Position numbers and translations under genes: made by a program. The notes beneath the pieces are model-generated. The model did not search any database and was not told the DNA's origin. It saw nothing but the letters and a program-made list of their open reading frames with translations. 64,000 nucleotides of DNA from Acidimicrobiales bacterium (GTDB lineage: Bacteria; Actinomycetota; Acidimicrobiia; Acidimicrobiales; MedAcidi-G1): contig JAPKBH010000003.1 of the NCBI GenBank assembly GCA_028823445.1, positions 54,857 to 118,856 on the forward strand, written 5' to 3'. Of this stretch, positions 52,170 through 60,970 are shown piece after piece. Within the stretch, counting starts at the first letter, position 1. Every line of letters starts with the position of its first letter.

Positions 52170-53678
52170 ATGGCTACGTTGAGTGAACTTTGTCGTGAAC
52201 ACACGACAATGAGTGAAGCAGAGAGAGACCACCTGCAAGACCTCACCAGTTTGTGGGGGTTGCTGGCCGACTTATCGTTTGCCGACCTGTTGCTTTATGC
52301 CCCCAAAGCCGGTGAGGGGCAAACCGGTTTAGTGCTGCTGGGGCATATGCGTCCCACCACCGGGGTGACTTTGTATCGCGCCGACCTCGTGGGGCAAACG
52401 TTTTCTCCGGACCGGCGCCCGGTGGTAGATGAGTGTTTGGCTAACGGGGTGATAACCGAAGGTCTGGTGCAAATCGGTGCTGACCGTGAGGTTTCTATTC
52501 GGGCGGTGCCGGTGCGGGTGGATGGCCAGGTGGTGGCGGTGCTGGCGCGGGAGCGTTTGTTTAGCGAGGACCGTCCGGCCACGGTGCAAGAACGTACTTA
52601 TCGTCGAGTATTTCGCCGCTTTGCTGACATGATTGATCGCGGCGATTTTCCTTATCAAGAAGAAGAGCGCTTGCGCCACCGCACGCCCCGGGTAGGGGAC
52701 GGCTTGTTGTTGGTGGATGCTGAGGGGCATATTGAGTTTGCTTCTCCTAATGCGGTGTCGGCGTTGCATCGTTTGGGTATGCGCCGGGCGGCGGTGGGTT
52801 CGCGTTTAGAAGACACCGGCTTAGAGGCCACAATGTTGCGCCAGGCGTTTGCCCGACGGGCGGCCGTTATCAGCGAACTAGATGAGGGTCGTGAGGTGGC
52901 TTTGGTATCACATTGCCTTCCTTTGCTTGATGGTCGCACCGCTACGGGAGCCATTGTGTTGGTGCGTGATGTGACTGATTTGCGTCGCCGGGATCGCCAG
53001 TTGGTATCTAAAGACACCACTATTCGTGAGATCCATCACCGGGTAAAAAATAATTTACAAACTATTTCGTCGTTGCTGCGTTTACAGGGTCGTCGTTTGA
53101 AGTCCGTGGAGGCTCGGGCGGCTTTAGAGGAGTCGGTGCGCCGGGTGGCCGCTATTGCGGTGGTGCACGAAACGCTGGCCCAAAGCCCAGACGACGATGT
53201 GGCGTTTACTGATTTGGTGCGGCCTTTGGTCCGTGTCGTGGAGGAAAGCGTTTCTTCGCCGGAGCGGCCGTTGTCGTTTACGGTGGAAGGCGAGGCGGGG
53301 GTGTTGCCGTCGCAGATGACTACTACTTTGGCGGTGGTGCTGACCGAGTTGTTGCAAAATGCGGTGGATCATGCTTACCGCGGGGCGACGGTTCCAGAAA
53401 GTGGCGAACCGGGTCGGGTGCATATTGTGTTGGACCGGCGTACCGACATGTTGTTGGTGCGGGTCACCGATGACGGGGTGGGTTTGCCGGAAGGTTTCAA
53501 TTTGGCGGAGTCCGATGGTTTGGGTCTCACCATTGTGCGTACGTTTGTCGAGAGCGAATTGGGGGGCACCATTACGTTGTCGCCGGTGAAAAAAGGTACG
53601 GGTACGGTGGCCGAGGTGCGTATCCCGAGCAGCCGTTTGTCGGGGCCGTGGGACGATGCACAGGAGCCGGTTGCTTAG
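52170..53678 (+). CDS. PdtaS-like sensor histidine kinase
   Basis: Cytoplasmic histidine kinase of 502 residues. The N-terminal region (1-150) fits the PdtaS GAF-like domain (LYRADLVGQTFSP, VRVDGQVVAVLARE). A PAS-like domain follows near 175-275. The HisKA_2 block is TTIREIHHRVKNNLQTISSL with His290 as likely phospho-site. ATPase motifs are LTELLQNAVDHA, TDDGVGLP and DGLGLTIVRTF. No PdtaR-type ANTAR regulator is within the window. In mycobacteria PdtaS senses redox or metal stress through its N-terminal part. Confidence 0.9.
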   Translation: MATLSELCREHTTMSEAERDHLQDLTSLWGLLADLSFADLLLYAPKAGEGQTGLVLLGHMRPTTGVTLYRADLVGQTFSPDRRPVVDECLANGVITEGLVQIGADREVSIRAVPVRVDGQVVAVLARERLFSEDRPATVQERTYRRVFRRFADMIDRGDFPYQEEERLRHRTPRVGDGLLLVDAEGHIEFASPNAVSALHRLGMRRAAVGSRLEDTGLEATMLRQAFARRAAVISELDEGREVALVSHCLPLLDGRTATGAIVLVRDVTDLRRRDRQLVSKDTTIREIHHRVKNNLQTISSLLRLQGRRLKSVEARAALEESVRRVAAIAVVHETLAQSPDDDVAFTDLVRPLVRVVEESVSSPERPLSFTVEGEAGVLPSQMTTTLAVVLTELLQNAVDHAYRGATVPESGEPGRVHIVLDRRTDMLLVRVTDDGVGLPEGFNLAESDGLGLTIVRTFVESELGGTITLSPVKKGTGTVAEVRIPSSRLSGPWDDAQEPVA

Positions 53679-53706
53679 CCATCGGCTAGGTTCTCTTTAG
53701 ATTCTT

Positions 53707-54429
53707 ATGACCGACACTTCTTTAAACGCTCCTTCTCACCGGCCTTTGGTGATTGCTCACCGGGGGGCCTCGGTTGACCATCTTGAAAACACGGTGGAGG
53801 CCTTCGCTGGGGCGCGTCAGCAGGGCGCCGATTGGGTGGAGTTGGATGTGCGGCGTTCGGCCGACGGCGTGCTGGTGGTGCATCACGATGCTCACTTAGC
53901 TGATGGCCAACTCATTCGAGACTTGACTGCTGAGGAGTTGCCCGAGCACATTCCGAGTTTGGCTGAGGCCTTCGAAACGGTAGACGGTCTGGGGGTCAAT
54001 ATTGAAATTAAGAGCCTGCCTGGAGAACCAGATCACGAAGACATGGCGATGGTGTGTGAGGCGGTAGTGGGTTTAGCAGCGGCTTACCGACCGCCGGAGT
54101 TGGTGAGGGTGTCGTCGTTTAATATTCGCGCTGTTGACCATATTCGTGAAACGGACCCCAATTTGCCGACGGGATGGTTGACGGTGGAACGCATCGGGTC
54201 ACATTTGATTTTGGACCGCACGGTGGACCATGGGCATGGGGCGATCCATCCGTGGGATGAACTGGTGGACGAATCTTTGGTGGATGGTGCACATAACCGG
54301 GGCTTAAAGGTTTTGGTGTGGACGGTCGACGACGAGGAACGTATTGCTGAGTTGGCCTCTTGGGGTGTGGACGGCATCATCACTAATCTGCCGGGTGTGG
54401 CTCGCCGGGCCTTAGACGCCTTGGCTTGA
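53707..54429 (+). CDS. Glycerophosphodiester phosphodiesterase
   Basis: Cytoplasmic GDPD of 240 residues with a canonical active site, VIAHRGASVDHLENTVEAF and WVELDVRRSADGVLVVHHD. It ends with GVDGIITNLPG. It splits glycerophosphodiesters to glycerol 3-phosphate and an alcohol. Unlike the lipoprotein GDPD at 10566-11699, it keeps the Arg, Glu and Asn of the first block. It is 28 bases after the kinase gene and convergent with the lipid kinase. Confidence 0.94.
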   Translation: MTDTSLNAPSHRPLVIAHRGASVDHLENTVEAFAGARQQGADWVELDVRRSADGVLVVHHDAHLADGQLIRDLTAEELPEHIPSLAEAFETVDGLGVNIEIKSLPGEPDHEDMAMVCEAVVGLAAAYRPPELVRVSSFNIRAVDHIRETDPNLPTGWLTVERIGSHLILDRTVDHGHGAIHPWDELVDESLVDGAHNRGLKVLVWTVDDEERIAELASWGVDGIITNLPGVARRALDALA

Positions 54430-54468
54430 TTTTCGGCTGCGGGTAAGCCCCGGCCTGGTGTTCGTTTG

Positions 54469-55449
54469 CTAAACCGTTCGGCTGTTGCCGAGGGGGATGA
54501 CTAGGTCCAGTACGTCGGGTTCGTGGCGCAGATGGAATTCTTCGGCTTGGCCCAGATAGTCGCCGTCGACTTGCCAGGGCACGGGGTGGTAGGCGGTGAT
54601 GGTGGCTTGGGTGACGTCGGTGTGGTGGTCTATGAATCCGCTGTCGGCTACTTGGCCTCGGCCAAAACCGAGGGCGTTGGCGAATACTGGGCCGAGTCGG
54701 ACTGGCGATAGGGAACGGAAGGTGACCACGGCCAGTGGTGTGTCGAGAGTGGTGTGGGGGGCGAAGGAGATGCCCCGGGTGCCGAGGTAGGTGTAGGGGT
54801 CGGTGTTGAGGCACACGGTGAACATGCCGTCCACGCCGGGTTTTTCTTCTTGATTGAGGCCTTCAAGGTTGAGGTCATCTTTTTTCTGGTCAATGGTGAC
54901 TTTGAACCCGGGGCGTCGGTGGTCGTAGTGGCGGAACCAGGTGTTGAGGGTGGCGGCTACAAACAATGGGTGCCCGGCGAAGCGCTTGAGAAGCCCGCCG
55001 CGTCGTTCTACTTGTTCAACGACGGCGGCGTCGAATCCGATACCGGCGTTAAAGAGGAAGTAGCGGTCGTTGATGTTGCCGAGGCCGATGCGTTTGGTGG
55101 ATCCGGCGTCGATGGCGTCGAGGAGGGCGCCGGTGGCTTCAACGGGGTCGTCGGGCAGGCCGATGGTGCGGGCAAATACGTTGGTGGATCCTCCGGGGAG
55201 TGCGGCGAGTGCGGTTTCGCTTCCGGCGAGGCCGTTGGCTGCTTCGTTGAGGGTGCCGTCGCCACCGAGGACTACCACCATGTCAAAGCCATCGTTGGCG
55301 GCGCTTTGTGCCAGCCGGGTGGCGTGCCCACGCCGGCTGGTGGCGGCTACTTCGAGTCGGTGATCGGCCGATAAAGCCTTTTGTATAACAATGCGCGTCC
55401 GCGCCGTAACCGACGACGCCGAAGGGTTCACCACTAAAAGTAATTTCAT
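54469..55449 (-). CDS. Diacylglycerol/lipid kinase family protein
   Basis: DAGK-type lipid kinase of 326 residues. The N-terminal LLLVVNPSASSVTARTR and VVLGGDGTLNEAANGLAGS (GGDGT motif) bind ATP, and LPGGSTNVFARTIGLP supports the DAGK/YegS fold. The C-terminal beta domain reads VDGMFTVCLNTD. It phosphorylates a lipid or an isoprenoid; substrate unknown. I chose ATG 55449, with GGGGG three to seven bases upstream. Confidence 0.92.
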   Translation of the reverse strand: MKLLLVVNPSASSVTARTRIVIQKALSADHRLEVAATSRRGHATRLAQSAANDGFDMVVVLGGDGTLNEAANGLAGSETALAALPGGSTNVFARTIGLPDDPVEATGALLDAIDAGSTKRIGLGNINDRYFLFNAGIGFDAAVVEQVERRGGLLKRFAGHPLFVAATLNTWFRHYDHRRPGFKVTIDQKKDDLNLEGLNQEEKPGVDGMFTVCLNTDPYTYLGTRGISFAPHTTLDTPLAVVTFRSLSPVRLGPVFANALGFGRGQVADSGFIDHHTDVTQATITAYHPVPWQVDGDYLGQAEEFHLRHEPDVLDLVIPLGNSRTV

Positions 55450-55464
55450 AACCCCCAAAGACTA

Positions 55465-55490
55465 CCCCACCCCAACTTCGTGGGGTGGGG
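55465..55490. other. Strong 10-bp GC hairpin between divergent genes
   Basis: ccccacccca at 55465-55474 pairs perfectly with tggggtgggg at 55481-55490 around a six-base loop (acttcg). It lies 15 bases upstream of the lipid kinase start and 92 bases upstream of etfB. Because both genes leave from here, it is not a terminator of either. It may be a leader structure of the kinase mRNA or a protein-binding palindrome. Confidence 0.75.
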
Positions 55491-55581
55491 GTAGGGCGAG
55501 GATAGGGGTGACGGATGACCGGGGGAGAAAAAGTGGGCTGGATTTGTGGGGAAAGGGTTAAGGGAAGGCAGAATACGAACC

Positions 55582-56361
55582 ATGAACATAGTCGTGTGTG
55601 TAAAACAGATTCCCGACCCAACTGACCCTGGCGCTCTGGACCCCGAAACAAAAACCCTCAAGCGTGATGCCAAGCTCATCTTGGACGAATCAGATTCGTA
55701 CGGAGTAGAGATGGCCCTACAGCTCGTTGATGGAACCGAGGATGGCGAAGTGCGCTTGGTCTCCATGGCCCCCAACAACGAGGTCGGTGGTTTACGTACC
55801 GCTCTGGCCATGGGTGCAGCAAGTGCGGTGTTGGTAAGTGACGAAGCGCTGGCCGGTTCTGACTCTTTGTCGACTGCCAAAGTTCTCGTCGAAGCCATTA
55901 AACGCTGCGAGCCCACTCTGATTTTGACTGCTACTGAATCCAGCGACGGCTACACCGGTACTGTTCCTGTGCAAATCGCTGAATTGCTTGATCTTCCTTC
56001 GGTTACTTTCGCCAAAGAGATCACCATAAACGGCGACACGGTAACGGTAAAACGTCAAACCGAAGACGGTTACGACGAAGTCGAATGCCCACTGCCTTGC
56101 GTAGTGTCGGTAACCGCCGGGGTCGTTGAACCCCGCTACCCGTCCTTCAAAGGCATCATGGCTGCCAAAAACAAGCCAGTCGAAGAACTCGACTTAGCTG
56201 GTTTAGGCATTGACGCCAGCACCGTTGGGTGGGCTGGCGCTCGCCAAGAAATTACTGAGGTTACCGAGGCTGCGGTCCGGGAAGCAGGCGAAATTATTGT
56301 CGACGAGGGTGACGCCCACGAACGCATTTTGTCGTTCATGGACGACCTCAAGGTTCTTTAG
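55582..56361 (+). CDS. etfB: Electron transfer flavoprotein beta subunit
   Basis: ETF beta subunit (about 259 residues), which with EtfA takes electrons from acyl-CoA dehydrogenases. MNIVVCVKQIPDPTDPG is the family start, and the AMP-binding core reads DGYTGTVPVQIAELLDLP. The DGYDEVECPLPCVVSVT block is highly typical. ATG 55582 follows AGGGAAGG by about 15 bases. It lies nine bases before etfA. Confidence 0.95.
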   Translation: MNIVVCVKQIPDPTDPGALDPETKTLKRDAKLILDESDSYGVEMALQLVDGTEDGEVRLVSMAPNNEVGGLRTALAMGAASAVLVSDEALAGSDSLSTAKVLVEAIKRCEPTLILTATESSDGYTGTVPVQIAELLDLPSVTFAKEITINGDTVTVKRQTEDGYDEVECPLPCVVSVTAGVVEPRYPSFKGIMAAKNKPVEELDLAGLGIDASTVGWAGARQEITEVTEAAVREAGEIIVDEGDAHERILSFMDDLKVL

Positions 56362-56370
56362 GAGACTGTC

Positions 56371-57339
56371 ATGGGAATTTCAACTATCTGGATTTACGGC
56401 GAAGCCGCCAACGGGTCTGCTTCGAGCACCACCCTTGAGTTGCTTGCCAAGGCCCGCGAGTTGGCCGGCACCGTAGAGGTGATTATTCACGGCGATGCTG
56501 CTGCTTTGGCCACCGAATTAGGTGCCCACGGGGCAACTAGTGTGCAATCCGTTGGCGATCTGGCCGGCGGTTTAGCTGGTCCACGGATTGCTTCGGCCAT
56601 TGCCGGAGCGGTAGCGGCCGGCACCGGCCCGGACGTCGTGTTGTGCGCCACCACCTACGACGGGCGTGATATTGCCGGTCGTTTGTCGGCTAAACTTGAT
56701 GCTCCGGTTATCACCAACGTGGTTGACTTGGTTGCTGACGGTGACCGTTTGTTGGGTGTCGAACCAGTGTTTGGTGGCGTAGTAAACGTAACCACCGGCT
56801 TTACCGGTGACAGCACCGCAATTTTCTTGGTACGGCCCAAGTCGTTTGAAGCATCTTCTACGGGCGGCGCAGCAGCCACCGTGGGCTCTTTGGCGGCGGG
56901 CGACACTGGCAATACCGGCACTTCGGTGGTTAAAGATCGTTTTGTCGAAGAAACCAGTGGCCCTAAACTTGACGAAGCAGCCATTGTTGTTTCGGGCGGG
57001 CGTGGCCTCGGCGAAGCCGAAAAATACGAAATGATCGAAAGCTTGGCCAAACTCCTTAAGGGCGCCCCCGGCGCTTCTCGAGCAGTGGTGGACTCCGGTT
57101 GGGTTCCTTACTCCTACCAGGTCGGCCAAACCGGCAAGGTTGTAAAACCAACCGTTTATTTGGCTTGTGGTATTTCTGGTGCCACTCAGCATTTGGTTGG
57201 GATGAAAGGCAGTGCCAACATCATCGCCATCAACAAAGACGAAGAGGCACCCATTTTTGGGGTAGCGGATCTCGGCATTGTGGGCGATGTGCACAAGGTG
57301 TTGCCCAAACTGATTGAAGCACTCGAAGCCCGAGGCTAA
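56371..57339 (+). CDS. etfA: Electron transfer flavoprotein alpha subunit
   Basis: ETF alpha subunit, 322 residues. The C-terminal FAD domain contains VVSGGRGLGEAEKYEM, VDSGWVPYSYQVGQTGK, YLACGISGATQHLVGM and INKDEEAPIFGVADLGIVGD, all diagnostic. AGGAG lies seven bases before ATG 56371. The end overlaps the convergent unknown gene by four bases. Together with the CoA ligases and hydratases here it supports fatty-acid oxidation. Confidence 0.95.
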   Translation: MGISTIWIYGEAANGSASSTTLELLAKARELAGTVEVIIHGDAAALATELGAHGATSVQSVGDLAGGLAGPRIASAIAGAVAAGTGPDVVLCATTYDGRDIAGRLSAKLDAPVITNVVDLVADGDRLLGVEPVFGGVVNVTTGFTGDSTAIFLVRPKSFEASSTGGAAATVGSLAAGDTGNTGTSVVKDRFVEETSGPKLDEAAIVVSGGRGLGEAEKYEMIESLAKLLKGAPGASRAVVDSGWVPYSYQVGQTGKVVKPTVYLACGISGATQHLVGMKGSANIIAINKDEEAPIFGVADLGIVGDVHKVLPKLIEALEARG

Positions 57340-58334
57340 TCTCGCAGGTCGTGAGCGGCCAAAGCCCAAGCCAAACCATGGCTGGGGTCTTCGATTACCA
57401 AGTTGAGTTGCCAACCAGCTGTTTGCTGAGCGGTTTTCCATGTGCCCCAACGGAGTTCTTCTAAAGCCGTCCCTAATTCTTCTGGTTCGGGTGGCCAAGG
57501 GTCTTCGTCCTCGTTGAGCCCGGTAAGCGCTGCGGCGCACCACCAGGTGTCGAAACGTCCCCGAGCGCAACCAGGGCGCCGACCGTGGGCCCCTCCAGAG
57601 GCGGCGGCCCACGACATGGCTCTCCACGCTTGGGCTGCGGTGAGCCAAGAGAGTTGCACTTGGTCGAGGTCTAAGGCGGCGAGCGCCTCAGCGGCCGTGC
57701 CAGCGACGGCTACTGCTTTTGAGGTGCCGTTGGAATGGTCGGTCCAGGTGCGCACCAGGTCGCGTAGAGCCTCCGTTGCCGAGTCGCTGCTTGCGGTACC
57801 CGATCCCGGCAAGGCCACTGTCTCAAACGCTCCGAAACTGGGCGCAGGGTCGTCAAGGTCGTAGGCCTTGATGGTGGGTCCTTCGGTGGCTGGTTCCCAC
57901 GAAGCGAGCGTGAGAGTAAGCCCTAATGGGTCGCCCGGGAGGTCAACTCCGGAGAGATCCTGGCCACGGGCGATGCACTCATGAGCAACAAGGGCCCGCA
58001 CAGGGCCGGCGGGCAAATGAGAGTCCAGTTCTGTCCAAAAGTTTTCTGATGCTGCCACTTCGGCTAGTGAAGCTATGCCGAAGCGTTGCTGGTCACGCAG
58101 TACGGCTCGAGCCGCAAACTCGGCGGGCCCTTGCTTGGCTAAGCGATGTTCGGCGTGGTCGGCGGCGGGCCAGAGTTGGTGGCCACGTTCGGTGGCCGTG
58201 CGGGCTCGTTGGGCCAGCGATTCCAACACTTCCCATTGGGCTTGGTCGCAGGTGTCGTCTATGAGGCGCAGCAAACCGTCGAGGTCGCCGCTGTTGAGGA
58301 GGTCGTCTAAGTGCTGTTTTGATGGGTCGGTCAT
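57336..58334 (-). CDS. Unrecognised 332-residue protein linked to SCO1664 cluster
   Basis: I do not recognise a family. The protein is acidic, rich in Ala, Trp and Leu, and has no signal peptide or membrane helix. The first 120 residues look like helical repeats (for example LLNSGDLDGLLRLIDDTCDQAQWEVLESLAQRA). A later part has conserved-looking GRRPGCARGRFDTWWCAAALTGL and ELRWGTWKTAQQTAGWQLNLVIEDP. I chose ATG 58334, which makes an ATGA overlap with the SCO1664-type gene; a longer opening to 58382 lies inside that gene. It is the last of a four-gene coupled run. Confidence 0.72.
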   Translation of the reverse strand: MTDPSKQHLDDLLNSGDLDGLLRLIDDTCDQAQWEVLESLAQRARTATERGHQLWPAADHAEHRLAKQGPAEFAARAVLRDQQRFGIASLAEVAASENFWTELDSHLPAGPVRALVAHECIARGQDLSGVDLPGDPLGLTLTLASWEPATEGPTIKAYDLDDPAPSFGAFETVALPGSGTASSDSATEALRDLVRTWTDHSNGTSKAVAVAGTAAEALAALDLDQVQLSWLTAAQAWRAMSWAAASGGAHGRRPGCARGRFDTWWCAAALTGLNEDEDPWPPEPEELGTALEELRWGTWKTAQQTAGWQLNLVIEDPSHGLAWALAAHDLRD

Positions 58335-59095
58335 AGCAGCGGCCAGGGTACGGAACGCCCACCGGTGTCGTGGGGAAGGCACCCGTTGGTAGCGAGGGCT
58401 CGTGACCGGGTGATCAAAGCATCAGTTTCGAATGGGTCAAGTAAAGCGGCGAGCGCTGGTGAAGGCCCGTCACTCACCAGGCGCCACAGGTCGTTTAGGA
58501 GTTCTTCGCTGAGTGGTTGGCCGGCCCAATCCCATATGACGGTGCGTACTTTGAATTGTTGATGGAAACTTAAGGCATTGTCAATAGCCCAGATTTTTTC
58601 GTCGTCGCCGGCTAGGACATGCCCGCCTTTGCGGTCGGTGTTGTTGGACACGAGGTCAAAAGCGGCGAGTCGTTGTAGGGCGGGGTGGTGGGCGGGGTTT
58701 TCTCGTAGGGTAAAAAAGTGCTGTGCGTAGTCGCAGGGAATATAAAGCTGCACTGAGCCTTCACCGTGTGGCCCGTCACGTAAAACGGTGGGAGGGATCA
58801 ACCCCCAACCCAACTGTTTGGTGAGTTCCCATGCAGCAACCTCGCGCCGGTAGATGCCGAGGGGAAAGTCGTGAAGGGGGCGTTCGCCTTGGGCGGGTTT
58901 GTACACCCCTTGAATAAAAAGGTCGCCGTAAGAAATATCTACTAGGCAGGTGGCGTTTGACGACCAAGGCATTTGCCCTAACACGGTGAGGTCGCCGTGG
59001 GTGAGGGCGTTGAGAGCCCGGTCATCTTCTAAAGGCGGCCGAGGTCGAAACGGGCTTTCTGGTTCTGTGGGGTAACTGGTTTGCTCAGTTGACAC
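58331..59095 (-). CDS. SCO1664 family PI3/4-kinase-like protein
   Basis: Member of the actinobacterial SCO1664 family with a protein/lipid-kinase-like fold. The catalytic loop is FDLVSNNTDRKGGHVL and the metal-binding loop IWAIDNALSFHQQFKV. The N-terminal GVYKPAQGERPLHDFP and the YRREVAAWELTKQLG helix provide Lys and Glu. At 254 residues it matches the family. Substrate is unknown. GTG 59095 overlaps the DUF3090 gene by 11 bases. Confidence 0.9.
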   Translation of the reverse strand: MSTEQTSYPTEPESPFRPRPPLEDDRALNALTHGDLTVLGQMPWSSNATCLVDISYGDLFIQGVYKPAQGERPLHDFPLGIYRREVAAWELTKQLGWGLIPPTVLRDGPHGEGSVQLYIPCDYAQHFFTLRENPAHHPALQRLAAFDLVSNNTDRKGGHVLAGDDEKIWAIDNALSFHQQFKVRTVIWDWAGQPLSEELLNDLWRLVSDGPSPALAALLDPFETDALITRSRALATNGCLPHDTGGRSVPWPLL

Positions 59096-59585
59096 AGGGG
59101 CACCAACCGTCGTTGGTGGCTTCTAACGGTTCGTGGCAAAGGGGGCAGGGAGGTCGGCCTTCAGTGACTAATTTCCGTGCCTGTTCAACAAATGCTGCCA
59201 CTTGGTGGCGGCTTAGGGGAAAGCGTGCTTGGGCGGGTTCGGTGTCTTCGTCTCGTATGAGTTCTTCGACAAAAAGTACGAGCCGGTCGGTGCTTTGTTG
59301 GTAGGTGACACCCAAGTTTCCGATAACCCATGCCGGTTCGCCGGGTTCGGTAAATGAGGCATCAAGGCCTGCGGGGTCGGTTTCGGGTTGTTCGACGGGG
59401 GGCAGGTCGTCGAGCATGCGGTGTAAGAATTCGGCGAGTCCGGCCACTTGTTGCTTTTCCAGTTTGAGCGAAACGAGGTCGCCTGCTCGTTGGGCTTGAA
59501 GGTAAAAAACTCGTCTCCCTGAGGGCCCGGTGGTGCCGGTGGCGAAGACGTCGGTGTCGTCCCAGTTTATTTCTGGCCGGTTCAT
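59085..59585 (-). CDS. DUF3090 family protein with C-terminal zinc ribbon
   Basis: Matches DUF3090 (166 residues). Blocks are GRRVFYLQAQRAGDLVSLKLEKQQV, WVIGNLGVTYQ and RFPLSRHQVAAFVEQARKLV. The end RPPCPLCHEPLEATNDGWCPC has four Cys fit for a zinc ribbon. Its role is unknown; it is consistently found with the phosphatase and SCO1664-type genes in Actinobacteria. ATGA overlap with the upstream gene. Confidence 0.9.
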   Translation of the reverse strand: MNRPEINWDDTDVFATGTTGPSGRRVFYLQAQRAGDLVSLKLEKQQVAGLAEFLHRMLDDLPPVEQPETDPAGLDASFTEPGEPAWVIGNLGVTYQQSTDRLVLFVEELIRDEDTEPAQARFPLSRHQVAAFVEQARKLVTEGRPPCPLCHEPLEATNDGWCPCVN

Positions 59586-60238
59586 GAGAGGTTTAACCCG
59601 GTGAGCGGCCCGGAGTTGTTGACGGTGAGCACTACGGGTTTTTCGGCGGTGTAAAGCACGGCGCTTACCGAACAGGGCCCCACCACGATGCGTTGAAAGA
59701 GGTCAAGAGGGGTGCCTAAGGCGGCGGCCAATGCGGCTTTGATGGGGTCGGCGTGAGAGACACAAACAATGGTTTGGCCGGGGTGTTGGGCCACCAAGTC
59801 CGCTACTTGGCCGGTGATGCGGGCTTGCATTTCGGCGAAAGATTCGCCGCCGGGAAAGCGAAACACGCTGGGCTGGCGTTGCACGGTGGTCCAGGCTTTG
59901 AGGCGGAAGAGTTCTTTTAGCCGCCGCCCGGTCCATTTGCCGAAATCGCATTCGTTGAGGCCGGGGGCTTTACGTACCCGTAGTTTGAGGGCTCGGGCGA
60001 TGGGGGCGGCGGTTTCTTGGGTGCGTTCCATGGGCGAGGCGTAAACGGCGGCTACTGCTTTTTTGGTTTTGCCAGTGGCCAACTCGGCCAGGTGTTGGGC
60101 TACCGCTTCGGCTTGGGCGCTTCCTTCGGCGGCAAGGTGTAGCCCGGGGGCTCGGCCGGGCAGGGTGGTACCGGTAGTGGGGGTGCGTCCGTGGCGAACG
60201 TAAAGCACCAGGGTTGGTCGGGCAGAGGTGGAGGTCAT
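59582..60238 (-). CDS. MSMEG_4193-type histidine phosphatase
   Basis: Putative phosphomutase of 218 residues in the MSMEG_4193 family. The catalytic motif is LYVRHGRTPTTGTTLPGRAPGLHL, then YASPMERTQETAAPIA and LNECDFGKWTG. The second His is in CVSHADPIKAAL. It is the first gene of a coupled minus-strand set with DUF3090 and SCO1664 proteins. Substrate unknown. ATG 60238. Confidence 0.92.
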   Translation of the reverse strand: MTSTSARPTLVLYVRHGRTPTTGTTLPGRAPGLHLAAEGSAQAEAVAQHLAELATGKTKKAVAAVYASPMERTQETAAPIARALKLRVRKAPGLNECDFGKWTGRRLKELFRLKAWTTVQRQPSVFRFPGGESFAEMQARITGQVADLVAQHPGQTIVCVSHADPIKAALAAALGTPLDLFQRIVVGPCSVSAVLYTAEKPVVLTVNNSGPLTGLNLS

Positions 60239-60263
60239 GGGTTATTTAATCTACCCTGCCGGG

Positions 60264-60941
60264 ATGGAAGCTACGAGAACGCTGGCGGTGGTTCATGACG
60301 AGGTGGTGGGTTGCCGGGCTTGCCCGCGTCTGGTGGCGTGGCGTGAACAGGTGGCGGCCGAGAAACGAGCGGCTTACCGGGACCAAGATTATTGGGGTAA
60401 AGGGGTGCCGGGGTTTGGTGACCCGCTAGCCCGTATTTTGGTAGTGGGCTTGGCTCCGGCGGCTCATGGAGCCAACCGTACGGGCCGGGTTTTTACCGGT
60501 GACCGTTCAGGAGATTTCTTGTTTGCGGCGCTTCACCGGGTGGGGTTAGCGAATCAACCGGAAGCTACCCATCGGGGTGATGGTTTGGCTTTGACGGGTG
60601 TTTTTGTTACGGCACCGGTTAAATGTGCGCCGCCGGCTAATAAACCTACGCCAGATGAGCGGGCTGCTTGCCGACCGTTTTTTGAACGTGAGGTGGCGGC
60701 TTTGACCGAGGTGCGGGTGGTGGTGGTGTTAGGCCAGATTGGTTATCAGGCCACGGCGCAAGAGTTTGGTTTATCGCCCCGGCCTAAATTTGGCCATGGG
60801 GTAGAGGCTCCGTTGCCGGACGGCCGCACTATTTTGTGTTCGTACCATGTGAGTCAGCAGAATACTTTTACGGGCCGTTTGACCGAACCGATGTTTGATG
60901 AAGTGTTAGAACGGGCCAAGGTTTTGGCTAGCCAACGCTGA
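60264..60941 (+). CDS. Family 5 uracil-DNA glycosylase
   Basis: UdgB-type uracil-DNA glycosylase with an iron-sulfur site. GCRACPRLVAWREQVA gives the first two Cys; the next Cys lies in APVKCAPP and another in ERAACRPFF. The active-site block is GLAPAAHGANRTGRVFTGDRSG, characteristic of family 5, where the catalytic Asp of other families is absent. SYHVSQQNTFTG supplies the DNA-intercalation loop. I chose ATG 60264; earlier in-frame starts overlap the divergent phosphatase gene. The 225-residue length fits. Confidence 0.93.
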   Translation: MEATRTLAVVHDEVVGCRACPRLVAWREQVAAEKRAAYRDQDYWGKGVPGFGDPLARILVVGLAPAAHGANRTGRVFTGDRSGDFLFAALHRVGLANQPEATHRGDGLALTGVFVTAPVKCAPPANKPTPDERAACRPFFEREVAALTEVRVVVVLGQIGYQATAQEFGLSPRPKFGHGVEAPLPDGRTILCSYHVSQQNTFTGRLTEPMFDEVLERAKVLASQR

Positions 60942-60970
60942 GTCGGTTTCAGGCGATAACCTCACCGATT

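Noticed and set aside
54754..55374. Gly/Val-rich plus-strand frame of about 200 residues
   Set aside because: Antisense of the lipid kinase gene, composed of biased codons without motif.
56572..57648. Minus-strand frame of about 350 residues opposite etfA
   Set aside because: Overlaps the diagnostic EtfA motifs and the following gene; composition is not protein-like.
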